Source: DASUPK01 sp963831605
GTDB taxonomy: Bacteria; Actinomycetota; Thermoleophilia; Solirubrobacterales; 70-9
DNA length: 64,000 bases
NCBI GenBank assembly: GCA_963831605.1
Contig: CAWHQR010000008.1
Span: 1-64,000 of the forward strand
Direction of reading: 5' to 3'
Shown: piece after piece, positions 54,613 through 63,292 of the stretch
Position numbering within the stretch: the first letter of the stretch is position 1
Layout of the letters: each line of letters opens with the position of its first letter
Notes under the pieces: model-generated
What the model was told of the DNA's origin: nothing
Database searches by the model: none
The model's input: the letters and a program-made list of their open reading frames with translations, nothing else
Position numbers and translations under genes: made by a program

Positions 54613-55653
54613 TGGTGCGGCCGTAGCGCTCCCGCCTGATGCGACGGCCGCCGGCGAGGCGGCCACGAGCATCTCGTGGAGTTGCTCCTCGGGGAGCCCG
54701 AGGGGCAGAACGAGGTCGATCGCGTCCGCTCCCTCCCCGAGCCAGGCTCGAATGGCGCTCGGCGCGTCGTCGTAGGTACTCATCACCGTCACCTCTCGAG
54801 CAAGTTCCTCCGCGGCTGCCGGCAGCCGCGGCGTCCCGCCCCCCTCGTTGGCGGCGAGCAGCGCATCGACTTGATCCGCGAATTCGAAGCGTTCGCGCAG
54901 CATTCGCGGATACAGAGGCCCCATCCGTGTCAGATAGGCGACCAGCCAACCGGCGGCGATCTGCCGAGCCGTCTCCTCGTCTTCGCCGAGGGCAAGCGGG
55001 ACACTGGCGGTGACTCCGGTCACGGACTGAGCCCCGGCACGCGCCTCGCCCTCGGCCAGCAGAGCCCGGCCGTCGGGGAGTCGGGAGCGGGCCCAGAGGA
55101 AGGGGAGCCACTGGTCTGCGAGCTCTCCCGCCAGACGCACCGAGGCCGGGGCGAGCGCAGCAAGCAGGATCGGAACCCGCCGGTCGGGCGTCGCCCCCAG
55201 CCGCAGCGGTCTGACCCCCTCCCGCTCGAGCGGCAGGCGATCTCCGTCGAGCAGCGACCGGATCGAGACGAGGGTGCTGCGCATCCGGTCAATCGGTTGC
55301 TCCCAGGTGAGCCCGTGCAATCCCTCCACGAGCGGAGGGCTGCTCGCGCCGAGCCCGAGGCTGAAGCGGCCGTCGGAAACCCGTTGCAGTCCCGCCGCGG
55401 CCATCGCGATCGCGGCCGGCGAACGGCTCCAGATCGGGAGCACACCCGAGGCGAGGCCGATTCGCGAGGTTGCTCCGGCGATCTGCGTGAGCACCACGAC
55501 CGCGTCGTGGGTCCAGCCCTCTGCCATGCCGAAGCGGGCGAAGCCGAGCTTCTCGGCGGCAACCGCAAGCCGGATCGTCGCCTCGGCATCGGTCTGGAAT
55601 GGCGTCACCCCTGCGCCGACCTTCGAACCACCATCGGGATTCGTCGTAGCCAT
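54607..55653 (-). CDS. LLM-class F420-dependent oxidoreductase
   Basis: The 348-residue protein is intact with ATG 55653. LAVAAEKLGFARFGMAEGWT, SRIGLASGVLPIWSRSPAAI, VSDGRFSLGLGASSPPLVEG and VPILLAALAPASVRLAGELA follow the family order. It is a TIM-barrel enzyme using F420H2 or flavin; the substrate is unknown. It converges on the thiolase. Confidence 0.92.
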   Translation of the reverse strand: MATTNPDGGSKVGAGVTPFQTDAEATIRLAVAAEKLGFARFGMAEGWTHDAVVVLTQIAGATSRIGLASGVLPIWSRSPAAIAMAAAGLQRVSDGRFSLGLGASSPPLVEGLHGLTWEQPIDRMRSTLVSIRSLLDGDRLPLEREGVRPLRLGATPDRRVPILLAALAPASVRLAGELADQWLPFLWARSRLPDGRALLAEGEARAGAQSVTGVTASVPLALGEDEETARQIAAGWLVAYLTRMGPLYPRMLRERFEFADQVDALLAANEGGGTPRLPAAAEELAREVTVMSTYDDAPSAIRAWLGEGADAIDLVLPLGLPEEQLHEMLVAASPAAVASGGSATAAPG

Positions 55654-55758
55654 CAACCTCTTTCCATCCTTGGTTGGAGTTGATTGGAGCCTTGTACGGG
55701 GATCATTGTGCAAGGAGATTGGTTCCGCCCCTGAGCACCCTCAAATAGGGTCGCGCAG

Positions 55759-56346
55759 ATGGAGCTGGTGCCGACGACGATCAGCGCCGGGTACGCCGCC
55801 GGGTTGAACGCGTATGGCACCGTCTTCCTGCTCGGGGTGCTGGGGCGCGCCGGATTCGGGGAGGTTCCTCACGACCTCACCACGAAGCCGATCCTGATCG
55901 CGTCCGGGGTGATGTTCGCGATCGAGTTCATCACCGACAAGGTGCCGTTCCTGGACAGCACCTGGGACCTGCTGCACACGGCGATCAGGCCGGCGATCGG
56001 CAGCCTGATCGGCGTCTCGTTCGCCGGTCTCGACAACGTGACCGGACCGGAGACGGTCGCTGTCGGCGGCGCGAGCGGCTCGACCGCGCTGGTCGCACAC
56101 AGCCTCAAGGCGGGCATCCGGCTGGGCGTCAACACCTCTCCTGAGCCGGTCTCGAACGTGGTCATCAGCCTGATCGAGGACGGGCTGATGGCGGCGGTCG
56201 TCGCGCTTGCCCTGAAGGAGCCGTTCATCGCACTGGCGGTCGTCGTCGTGCTGCTCTCGATCGGGATCGGGCTCGTCCTCTACCTACGCAAGCGGATCAA
56301 GACTGGCGCTGGAGCGAGACGGGAGAGGCGCGCGGCTTCGCCATAA
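55759..56346 (+). CDS. DUF4126-family membrane protein
   Basis: The 195-residue protein has GYAAGLNAYGTVFLLGVLGR at its start, several membrane segments (IRPAIGSLIGVSFAGLDNVT, FIALAVVVVLLSIGIGLVLY) and the family's SLKAGIRLGVNTSPEPVSNV segment. The function is unknown. Its stop lies within repeat copy 2. Confidence 0.9.
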   Translation: MELVPTTISAGYAAGLNAYGTVFLLGVLGRAGFGEVPHDLTTKPILIASGVMFAIEFITDKVPFLDSTWDLLHTAIRPAIGSLIGVSFAGLDNVTGPETVAVGGASGSTALVAHSLKAGIRLGVNTSPEPVSNVVISLIEDGLMAAVVALALKEPFIALAVVVVLLSIGIGLVLYLRKRIKTGAGARRERRAASP

Positions 56347-56427
56347 GGTCGCGGCCACAAGCGGCCGCCCCACATAAGTCGCTACGGGCTCCGCCCTCCG
56401 CTCCAAAGTGGTGCGGCCTGGTGACCG
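56331..56427. repeat. convergent-junction repeat, copy 2
   Basis: Same sequence as 31951-32047 with about eight differences in 97 bp, including the stop codon TAA in place of a CAG-type codon. It lies between the DUF4126 gene (+) and a TetR gene (-). Confidence 0.8.
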
Positions 56428-57042
56428 CTAGGCGCGAAGTCCGTCGACCAACTGAAGCAAAGCCTCCTCGACCTCGGCGCGGGCCTTGCGTGGCTTTTCC
56501 GCGTGGGCGACTACGAAGGCCGCCTCGGAGAGGGCGGCGACGAAAAGGTGGGCCATCGGCTCGGTGGCGATCGGCCTGATCAGCCCCGCCTCGACGGCTC
56601 CGTCCAGGGCGGCGCGGGTCAGCCCGAGCCCGTGGCGGTTGTCGATCTCGCGCCACTCGGACCAGCCCAGCACCGCCGGGGCGTCGGTGAGGCTGATCTG
56701 CTTCACGGCCGGTTCCTCGCAGGCGTCCAGGAAGGCGCGCATCCCGCTCACCATCAGCTCGTAGGGGTCGTCCGCGCCCTCCATCGTGGCGCCGATCCGC
56801 TCCATCAGGTCGGCCTCCACCCGCTCGAAGACCGCCCTGAAGAGATCGCGCTTGTCGGCGAAGTGGTGGTAGAGCGCGCCGCGGGTGACCTTCGCCCGGG
56901 AGACGATCTCCTCGGTCCCGACCTCCGCATAGCCCCGCTCGGTGAACAGCTCAAGCGCGGCGTCGATCAGCGCTTCGCGCGTCGCTCGGGCCTCGGCCTC
57001 GCGACGGCCAGGCCCCCTGATGGTGTCGGCCGAGGTTGACAT
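56428..57042 (-). CDS. TetR-family transcriptional regulator
   Basis: The 204-residue protein is intact. The DNA-binding domain is at residues 20-65 (LIDAALELFTERGYAEVGTE, then IVSRAKVTRGALYHHFADKR) and the rest is a helical ligand domain (IRPIATEPMAHLFVAALSEA). Its target is not clear; the divergent lipoprotein gene at 57159 is closest. Confidence 0.93.
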   Translation of the reverse strand: MSTSADTIRGPGRREAEARATREALIDAALELFTERGYAEVGTEEIVSRAKVTRGALYHHFADKRDLFRAVFERVEADLMERIGATMEGADDPYELMVSGMRAFLDACEEPAVKQISLTDAPAVLGWSEWREIDNRHGLGLTRAALDGAVEAGLIRPIATEPMAHLFVAALSEAAFVVAHAEKPRKARAEVEEALLQLVDGLRA

Positions 57043-57158
57043 ACAGCTTGTAGGTTAAGGCCCGGCCGGCCGGAAGAAGCGGTTGCGGCGATTGAGGTCC
57101 CGCGGAGTCGCCTCGCGGACCGCCATCGCCTGAGACTGCGCCACTACTCTGCGCCCGC

Positions 57159-57983
57159 ATGCGCAGCCGGACAATCCTGGCAATCCTCCTCATCCCAGTT
57201 GTCAATGCGGCGGGTTGCGGCGGCTCGGACCACAAGACAGTGAATCCAGAGGCGATGCTGGACGCCGCCGCGGCCCACCCGGTGACGAGCGCGAACATCG
57301 ACCTTGACCTGCGCGCCGCGGTCCGCGGCGTCGAACAGCTCTCGGGTCCGCTGAGGCTGCGGCTCTCGGGCCCGTACGTGAGCGGAGCGGGCCGGACGGT
57401 CCCCAGGTTCGACTGGCGGATGAACGCGAGCGCCCTCGGGTTCCCGGTGGGCGGGCGTCTCGTCTCGACCGGTGACAACGCCTATCTCACGGTCTATGGC
57501 GATACCTATGAGGTGGGGGCGGACGCCGTGGCCGCCGCCAACACCCGGATCGCGGAGTCGCCGCCGGTGCATCCCCGCTCCTGGTTCGGCCGCGCCCGAG
57601 TCGTCGGGCAGGGGAACGAGGGTGGCGTCGACTGCGAGCGCATCTCCGCGCCCCTGCGGGGCGACGCGATGGCGCGTGACCTCGAGCCGCTGCTCGGCGG
57701 CCTGGGCTTCACCGAGACCCCTTCGGTGACCGGCAGGGCCACGGCCTGCGTCGGCTTCGACGACCGGGTTCTGCATGAGCTCGAGATCGGAGCCGTGCTG
57801 GGTGTTCCCGCTGCGGATCAGGCGGCGTTGCGGGGAGCGACCTCCATAGCCCTCGATCTCGACCTGGTGATCAGCGACGTCGGGCAGGCGCAGGAGATCT
57901 CGGCTCCGCGGGGCGGCGGAATCCGGCCGATCCGGGACCTGGCGCTGACCCTCAACGACCTGGGCGTCCCCATTCCCCTCTAG
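57159..57983 (+). CDS. LppX/LprG-like lipoprotein
   Basis: A lipobox (VVNAAGCGG) ends the signal peptide. The rest has the layout of LppX/LprAFG lipoproteins, which carry lipids: ANIDLDLRAAVRGVEQLSGP, FDWRMNASALGFPVGGRLVS and YLTVYGDTYEVGADAVAAAN. Two Cys residues later in the protein could pair. The frame is intact. Confidence 0.8.
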   Translation: MRSRTILAILLIPVVNAAGCGGSDHKTVNPEAMLDAAAAHPVTSANIDLDLRAAVRGVEQLSGPLRLRLSGPYVSGAGRTVPRFDWRMNASALGFPVGGRLVSTGDNAYLTVYGDTYEVGADAVAAANTRIAESPPVHPRSWFGRARVVGQGNEGGVDCERISAPLRGDAMARDLEPLLGGLGFTETPSVTGRATACVGFDDRVLHELEIGAVLGVPAADQAALRGATSIALDLDLVISDVGQAQEISAPRGGGIRPIRDLALTLNDLGVPIPL

Positions 57984-58008
57984 GTGCCTGGGCAATTAGG
58001 CTGCGGGC

Positions 58009-58257
58009 ATGGAATCAAGCGGTAGAAGCCCCGAGGAGCGACGGGCCGCCGCCGAGGCGCGTGCCCGCGCACGCACCGGTGAGCCGCCCGCGACCGGCGA
58101 TGAGGAGCTGATCGGCGAATCCGGACCCCGAGGCGCCGACGAGCCGATGTCCCATCACTACGGCGGTCCCGACCTCTACATGCGGCGCAGGTTGATCGCC
58201 GGCGCCGCGGTGATCGTCGTGATCGTCCTGATCTTCCTGCTGGTCGGCGGCTGCTAG
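58009..58257 (+). CDS. small single-pass membrane protein
   Basis: The 82-residue protein has a charged N-terminal half (RSPEERRAAAEARARARTGE), then YMRRRLIAGAAVIVVIVLIF as a membrane helix near the C-terminus. The function is unknown. Its last four bases overlap the end of lhgO on the other strand. Confidence 0.75.
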   Translation: MESSGRSPEERRAAAEARARARTGEPPATGDEELIGESGPRGADEPMSHHYGGPDLYMRRRLIAGAAVIVVIVLIFLLVGGC

Positions 58258-59463
58258 GCCTTCTCGGCCTCGTCCGCGATCAATCGCGCCAGTGCCAGGG
58301 AAGACGTCGCCGCCGGCGACGGAGCGTTGCGGACGTGCAGCGCCCGCTCGGTCCGGTGCACGACGAAGTCGTCGACCAGCTTTCCGTCCCGGTCCAGGGC
58401 CTGGGCGCGGATCCCGGACGGGCCCGGCAGCACGTCGCGCTCGTTGAGCTCCGGGACGAAACGCTGCAGCTCCGAGACGAAGGAGCGCCTGCTGGCCGCG
58501 TGGCGGATCTCCGTCAGACCGGTGCGCCAGAAGCGAGCCGCAAGACGCCAGCTGCCCGGCCAGGAGAGGTTCGATCGCAGGTCCGCCGCGCGCACCCGGC
58601 CGAGCCTGTACGCGTCGCGGGCGCCGACCATCAACGCCGAGGGGCCGAGCAGGACCTCGCCGTCGATCGTCCTGGTCAGGTGGCCGCCGAGGAAGGGGAG
58701 GTCGGGATCCGGGACGGGGTAGATGGAGGCCCGCACGAGGTCCCGTCGCTCGGGGCGCAGGCGCAGGTAGCCGCCCCTGAACGGGACGATCCGCGGCTCG
58801 GCGGGCGCACCAGCCGCGACCGCCAGCCGGTCTGACCAGGCGCCGGCGCAGCTGACGACGAAGCGCGGCCTGCGTGGTGCCGAGCTCGTGCTCGACCGTG
58901 ATGTGGCCTCCGGCGGGCATGATTCTCCGAACCCCGGCACCGGTCACCACTGCGCCACCGGCCTCCTCGACGTCGGCGGCGTAGGAGGCGGCCACCCGGG
59001 CGAAGTCGACGACGCCGGTCGCCGGCGAGTGCAGGGCGGCGACGCCGCGTGCGTGCGGCTCGATTTCGGCAATCCCGTCGGCGTCGATCCGGCGCAGCCC
59101 GGGCACCTGGTTCTCCCGGCCCCGGCGCTCGAGCTCGTCGAGTCCCCGCAGCTCCGACTCGTCGGCGGCGACGATCAGCTTGCCGTCCCTGCGCGCCTCG
59201 ATGCCGCGCTCGTCGCAATAGGCGTAGAGCAGGCGGGCGCCCTCGACGCAGAGCCGCGCCTTCAGCGAGCCGGGGGCGTAGTAGATGCCGGCGTGGATCA
59301 CGCCGCTCGAGTGGGAGGTCTGATGAGCCGCCAGCCGGTCCTCGCGCTCAAGGACGCACAGGGTGGAGTCCGGATGCCGGATGAGCAGCTCGCGCGCGAC
59401 CGCCAGCCCCACGATCCCGCCGCCGACCACGACGACGTCGCAGGTTGCTGGCGGGACGGCCAT
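58254..59463 (-). CDS. lhgO: L-2-hydroxyglutarate oxidase-like FAD enzyme (one frameshift)
   Basis: LhgO oxidises L-2-hydroxyglutarate. The FAD motif is DVVVVGGGIVGLAVARELL, followed by TSHSSGVIHAGIYYAPGSLK, ADGIAEIEPHARGVAALHSP and, in the second frame, GAWSDRLAVAAGAP and FRGGYLRL. The span of 1210 nt is one base too long and the break is near 58872. The corrected protein is about 402 residues, normal for LhgO. Confidence 0.9.
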
Positions 59464-59496
59464 TGGCCGATGCTATGCCGTCACTAGGATCGCGTC

Positions 59497-60465
59497 GTGG
59501 CCCTTCCCCTGAAGCCTCCGATCCAGCCGCAGCTCGCCCTCTCGCGCAAGGTCCTGCCGGAGGGCGAGGACTGGGTCTACGAGCCGAAGTACGACGGCTT
59601 CCGCGCGCTCGCCTTCGTCGATGGCGACGAGGTCTACCTGCAGTCGCGCGGCGGCAAGCCGCTGCGGCGCTACTTCCCCGAGGTCGAGTTCCCGGAGGGC
59701 CGCTATGTCCTCGACGGCGAGCTGGTGATCCTCGGCGATGACGGGCGAGAGGAGTTCGATCTGCTGCAGAACCGTCTCCACCCGGCGGAGTCCCGGGTGA
59801 AGATGCTGGCGGAGAAGACGCCGGCGCGGTTCCGCGCGTTCGACCTGCTGGCCGTCGATCGCCGCAAGCTGATGGGCAAGCCGTTCGCGGAGCGGCGTGG
59901 CGAGCTCGAGGAGCTGATCGCCTCGGCGCCGGGCCGCAAGAAGAGCGCCTCCGGGTCGGTGGAGCTGACGCCGCTCTACAAGACGGCGAAAAGCGCCGAG
60001 CCCCTGCTGCTCTCTGGCGAGGGCGTGATCGCGAAGGAGCGCGACGCGATCTACAAGCCCGGGCAACGGCGAGGCATGGTGAAGATCAAGCGGGTCAGGA
60101 CGATCGACTGCGTCGTGATGGGCTGGCGTCCCGGCAAGCACGCGGGGACGGTCGGCTCGCTCATCCTCGGCCTCTACGAGAAGGGGAAGCTGCGGCCCAT
60201 CGGCCACACCTCCGGGCTGAAGGCGAAGGAGAAGAAGGAGCTCGTCAAGACCCTGAAGCCCTACGAGACCGGCGACAAAGGATCAGGCGACCCGAGCCGC
60301 TGGGATGCCGACCGCGACCTCGAGTGGTACTCGCTGCGCCCCGAGCTGGTGGTCGAGGTGACCTACGACCACACCAGCGGCGGCCGCATCCGCCACGGCT
60401 CGAAGATCATCCGCTGGCGCGACGACAAGGCGCCGAAGGACTGCAAGATCGACCAGCTCGTCTGA
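59497..60465 (+). CDS. ATP-dependent DNA ligase, LigD ligase-domain type
   Basis: The nucleotidyl Lys is in EPKYDGFRAL near residue 31; VLDGELVIL, FDLLAV, EGVIAKERDAIYKPGQR and MVKIKRVRTIDCVVMGWRPG are the other ligase motifs. The GTG start gives 322 residues, covering adenylation and OB domains. It would seal breaks in non-homologous end joining with the polymerase (62230) and phosphoesterase (42858). Ku is not in the window. Confidence 0.92.
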   Translation: MALPLKPPIQPQLALSRKVLPEGEDWVYEPKYDGFRALAFVDGDEVYLQSRGGKPLRRYFPEVEFPEGRYVLDGELVILGDDGREEFDLLQNRLHPAESRVKMLAEKTPARFRAFDLLAVDRRKLMGKPFAERRGELEELIASAPGRKKSASGSVELTPLYKTAKSAEPLLLSGEGVIAKERDAIYKPGQRRGMVKIKRVRTIDCVVMGWRPGKHAGTVGSLILGLYEKGKLRPIGHTSGLKAKEKKELVKTLKPYETGDKGSGDPSRWDADRDLEWYSLRPELVVEVTYDHTSGGRIRHGSKIIRWRDDKAPKDCKIDQLV

Positions 60466-60472
60466 GCGGGCC

Positions 60473-61201
60473 TCAGCGAGGGGGTCCCCAGGAGATCACC
60501 TGGGTCGGGGTGACCGCGTGGAGGATGTGAGGCCAGACGTAGACCTCCCAGGTGGCAGCGATGATCAGCATCGGGATCGCGAGCGCCACTGTGACGAACG
60601 TCGCGGCGAGGAGCTGATCCCACTCTCCCTTCCGGCTCGCGATCGTCCAGGCGGCGAGCGGCAGGAAGACGGCGGTCAGCTCGAGCAGGGCGTGGGGGAG
60701 GGCGGTCAGGATGAGCAGCGGGACCGAGATGCCCAAGTCCCAGGAGATCGTCGAGCCGACGAGGCCGAGGGCGATCGTCTGCGTGAAGAGCGAGAAGCAG
60801 GTCACGCCGATCACCCAGGCGAAGGCGATCGGCCGCGCCTTCTCGTGGACCATGCGCGACAAGCCCGTGTGGCGCTCGGCGGTCAGGGGCAGCGTCGCGC
60901 CGGCGATGAAGCCGGCCACGCAGGCGAAGGCGTGCAGAGCCAGGACCAGCGAGTTGCGGCCAAGCACTCCGAGGACCCGGTCGGGGCTGGCGCCGCCGTG
61001 GGCGGTCGGGCCGTAGTGGAACCCGTAGTCGGGCCTCAGGAGGGTGGCAGCCACGGTCACCGCCGCGAGCAGCCCGAGCGAGATCAGCGCCGCGCCGACG
61101 AACCAGGTCCGGATAACCGGCCACGGATTCTCGCCCCACCCCTCGAGGATGGAGCGGGTCCGGCGCATGCCGTGAACGAGGACGTACTGGTTCGCATTCA
61201 T
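60473..61201 (-). CDS. SpoIIM/DUF95-like membrane protein
   Basis: Five or six membrane helices (FVGAALISLGLLAAVTVAAT, LVLALHAFACVAGFIAGATL, IAFAWVIGVTCFSLFTQTIA and others). The segment ALPHALLELTAVFLPLAAWT contains the HxxxE pattern typical of SpoIIM-type proteins. A sporulation role should not be assumed; the family is broad. The start could also be at 61210. Confidence 0.75.
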   Translation of the reverse strand: MNANQYVLVHGMRRTRSILEGWGENPWPVIRTWFVGAALISLGLLAAVTVAATLLRPDYGFHYGPTAHGGASPDRVLGVLGRNSLVLALHAFACVAGFIAGATLPLTAERHTGLSRMVHEKARPIAFAWVIGVTCFSLFTQTIALGLVGSTISWDLGISVPLLILTALPHALLELTAVFLPLAAWTIASRKGEWDQLLAATFVTVALAIPMLIIAATWEVYVWPHILHAVTPTQVISWGPPR

Positions 61202-61235
61202 GCCCTCCATCCATCGGCCCGCGCCCGGGCATGCA

Positions 61236-62162
61236 TTAGGGCGAGAGCGAGATCTGGCCCGCACCGGAGGCAAGCCGGTTCAGGAGCGCGCGGAGATCGG
61301 TGAGCATGGGGTCGGGGCTCTCGGCGACATCAGCCCAGGTGTAGCGGCGGAACTCGTCGCCTCGCGCCCTGGCCTCGCGCTCACGCTGTCGGTCCAGCTC
61401 CCAGGAGTGGCGGGTGTGGTGATACCGGTAGCTATCGAGCTCGACCGTGACCCGGTGCTCAGGCCAGCGGCAGTCGACCCGGTGGCTGCCGGCTGGCAGG
61501 TTGGTCTCCGGCGGCGGCAGGCCCGCGTCGCGGACAACGGCGATGAAGGTGGACTCCAGGCGGCTGAGCGTGACTGAGACCTCTCCCCAGAGGGTGCGCC
61601 GGAGCTTCCGGGACCCGGGCCAGTTATGGCGACGGTCGAGGATCGCCTCGACCGAGCCGGGACTGATCCGAAACCGGACCTCGGCTTCGTGGACGGCGCG
61701 AGCCAACTCCGGTTCCGAGAGTGTGGCGGCCAGGTCGACGAGAGCGCGCGGGACGGTGATGACCGGGATGCCTCGCCAGATCGTTCGGTCACTCAGATCT
61801 GTTCGCCGGGCTCGCTGGGCGATCACCCCTTTGGGACGGCGCTGCGAGGCGGTGAGAACTTCCGGCAATGAAGGGGGACGCTTCAGGAGGCCGAGGAGAT
61901 GCGCAGCGGCTCGGCCGGCCAAGAGCGATCGGTCGCCGCAGGCCTTCACTGCGGCCATGTAGCGGGCTTCGAGGCTCGGAGCCGCGTGGCCCACCCGGAA
62001 TACACCGCGATGAATGCACACCAGGCTCTGAACTCGGACTCGCCAGGTGATCTGCGCCGAGCTGATTCCGGCGGCGAGCATCTCGCTGCGAGTCACGACC
62101 CCGTGCGAATCGCGCGCCAGCTCGGCGAGAATCATCTCGACTGTCCTTCGCTGGGTCGACAC
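61236..62162 (-). CDS. AbiEi-like antitoxin-domain protein with DUF559-type C-terminus
   Basis: The intact 308-residue protein begins with a winged-helix-like region (LARDSHGVVTRSEMLAAGIS) as in the AbiEi family. The middle has GIPVITVPRALVDLAATLSE, and the end has DCRWPEHRVTVELDSYRYHH and REREARARGDEFRRYTW, which resembles the Vsr-like nuclease fold of DUF559. AbiEi partners (AbiEii toxin) are not adjacent, so it may be an orphan. Confidence 0.8.
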   Translation of the reverse strand: MSTQRRTVEMILAELARDSHGVVTRSEMLAAGISSAQITWRVRVQSLVCIHRGVFRVGHAAPSLEARYMAAVKACGDRSLLAGRAAAHLLGLLKRPPSLPEVLTASQRRPKGVIAQRARRTDLSDRTIWRGIPVITVPRALVDLAATLSEPELARAVHEAEVRFRISPGSVEAILDRRHNWPGSRKLRRTLWGEVSVTLSRLESTFIAVVRDAGLPPPETNLPAGSHRVDCRWPEHRVTVELDSYRYHHTRHSWELDRQREREARARGDEFRRYTWADVAESPDPMLTDLRALLNRLASGAGQISLSP

Positions 62163-62229
62163 TGTCGACCGTAAGCAGGACGGTCCAGCGATTCGCCCCG
62201 GTCAGTCCCCCTTCATTGCCGGTTTTGAC

Positions 62230-63246
62230 CTAGCGGTTGCGAGCCTTTGACGGCTGCACCCGCTTCGGCTCGCCACGCTGCTTGGCGAAGTGGGGTGGCC
62301 ACGGAGCGTCGCCGAGCCCGCCCTCCTCGTCCCGCCGGGCCAGGTCGAGCAGCGCGTCGAGCGAGCCCGCATGCGCGTCGATCTCCGCCGCCGGGTCCCC
62401 GTTCTTTCTCAGCCGGTTTGGAACCGTGTCGAGCCGCAGATCAGCCGGCTCCACGTCGGGGACCTCGTCCCACTCGAGCGGGCAGCAGACGCGGGCATCG
62501 GGGACCGGCCTGACCGAGTAGCCCGACGCGATCGTCCTGTCGCGGGCGTTCTGGTTGTAGTCGACGAAGACGCCGTGGCGTTCCTCCTTCCACCACTTGC
62601 TCGTCGCATTCCTCGGAACGCGGCGTTCGACCTCGCGCGCCAGGGCCAACGCGGCCCGGCGCACCTCGATGTAGTCCCAACGCGGCTCGATCCGAACGTT
62701 GACGTGGATCCCGCGGGAGCCGGAGGTCTTCGGGTAGCCCGCCAGACCGTGCTCGACGAGCACCTCCTTGACGCACATCGCCACCTTGCGGACGGTGTTC
62801 CAGCGGACTCCCGGCTGCGGGTCGAGGTCGACGCGCAGCTCGTCGGGGTGGTCGAGGTCAGAGCGGCGAACGGGATGCGGGTTGAAGTCGACGACCCCGA
62901 GGTTGACGGCCCAGGCCAGATGCGCGCCGTCGTCGACCACCAGCTCGGTGGCGGTCCGCCCACTCGGGAAGGTGAAGGTCGCTGTCTGCAGCCAGTCAGG
63001 GGCTCCCTTTGGCACTCGCTTCTGGAAGAAGAACTCGCCGCTCACGCCGTCGACGAAGCGCTTCATCGTTCCCGGCCGCTCGCGCAGCTGGTTGACCGCT
63101 GCCTCCTCGACGGCGATGTAGTACTCGACGAGATCGAGCTTCGTGAACTTCGGCTTGGGGAAGAAGATCTTGTCCGGGTTCGACAGGCGAACCTCGCGCC
63201 CCGCCACCTCGATCGTCGTGTATTTCGACTTCGCCACGGTGGACAT
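62230..63246 (-). CDS. LigD-type polymerase/primase domain protein
   Basis: The primase-like polymerase of end joining as a separate gene: LSNPDKIFFPKPKFTKLDLV at the start, DHPDELRVDLDPQPGV with the catalytic Asp residues, KTSGSRGIHVNVRIEP and PVPDARVCCPLEWDEV. The 338-residue protein is intact. It fills gaps before ligation. Ligase and phosphoesterase are at 59497 and 42858. Confidence 0.93.
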   Translation of the reverse strand: MSTVAKSKYTTIEVAGREVRLSNPDKIFFPKPKFTKLDLVEYYIAVEEAAVNQLRERPGTMKRFVDGVSGEFFFQKRVPKGAPDWLQTATFTFPSGRTATELVVDDGAHLAWAVNLGVVDFNPHPVRRSDLDHPDELRVDLDPQPGVRWNTVRKVAMCVKEVLVEHGLAGYPKTSGSRGIHVNVRIEPRWDYIEVRRAALALAREVERRVPRNATSKWWKEERHGVFVDYNQNARDRTIASGYSVRPVPDARVCCPLEWDEVPDVEPADLRLDTVPNRLRKNGDPAAEIDAHAGSLDALLDLARRDEEGGLGDAPWPPHFAKQRGEPKRVQPSKARNR

Positions 63247-63292
63247 CTTCTCCGTTCAGACCGTCGAGCCGAGCCCGACTCATCGGCGCTGA

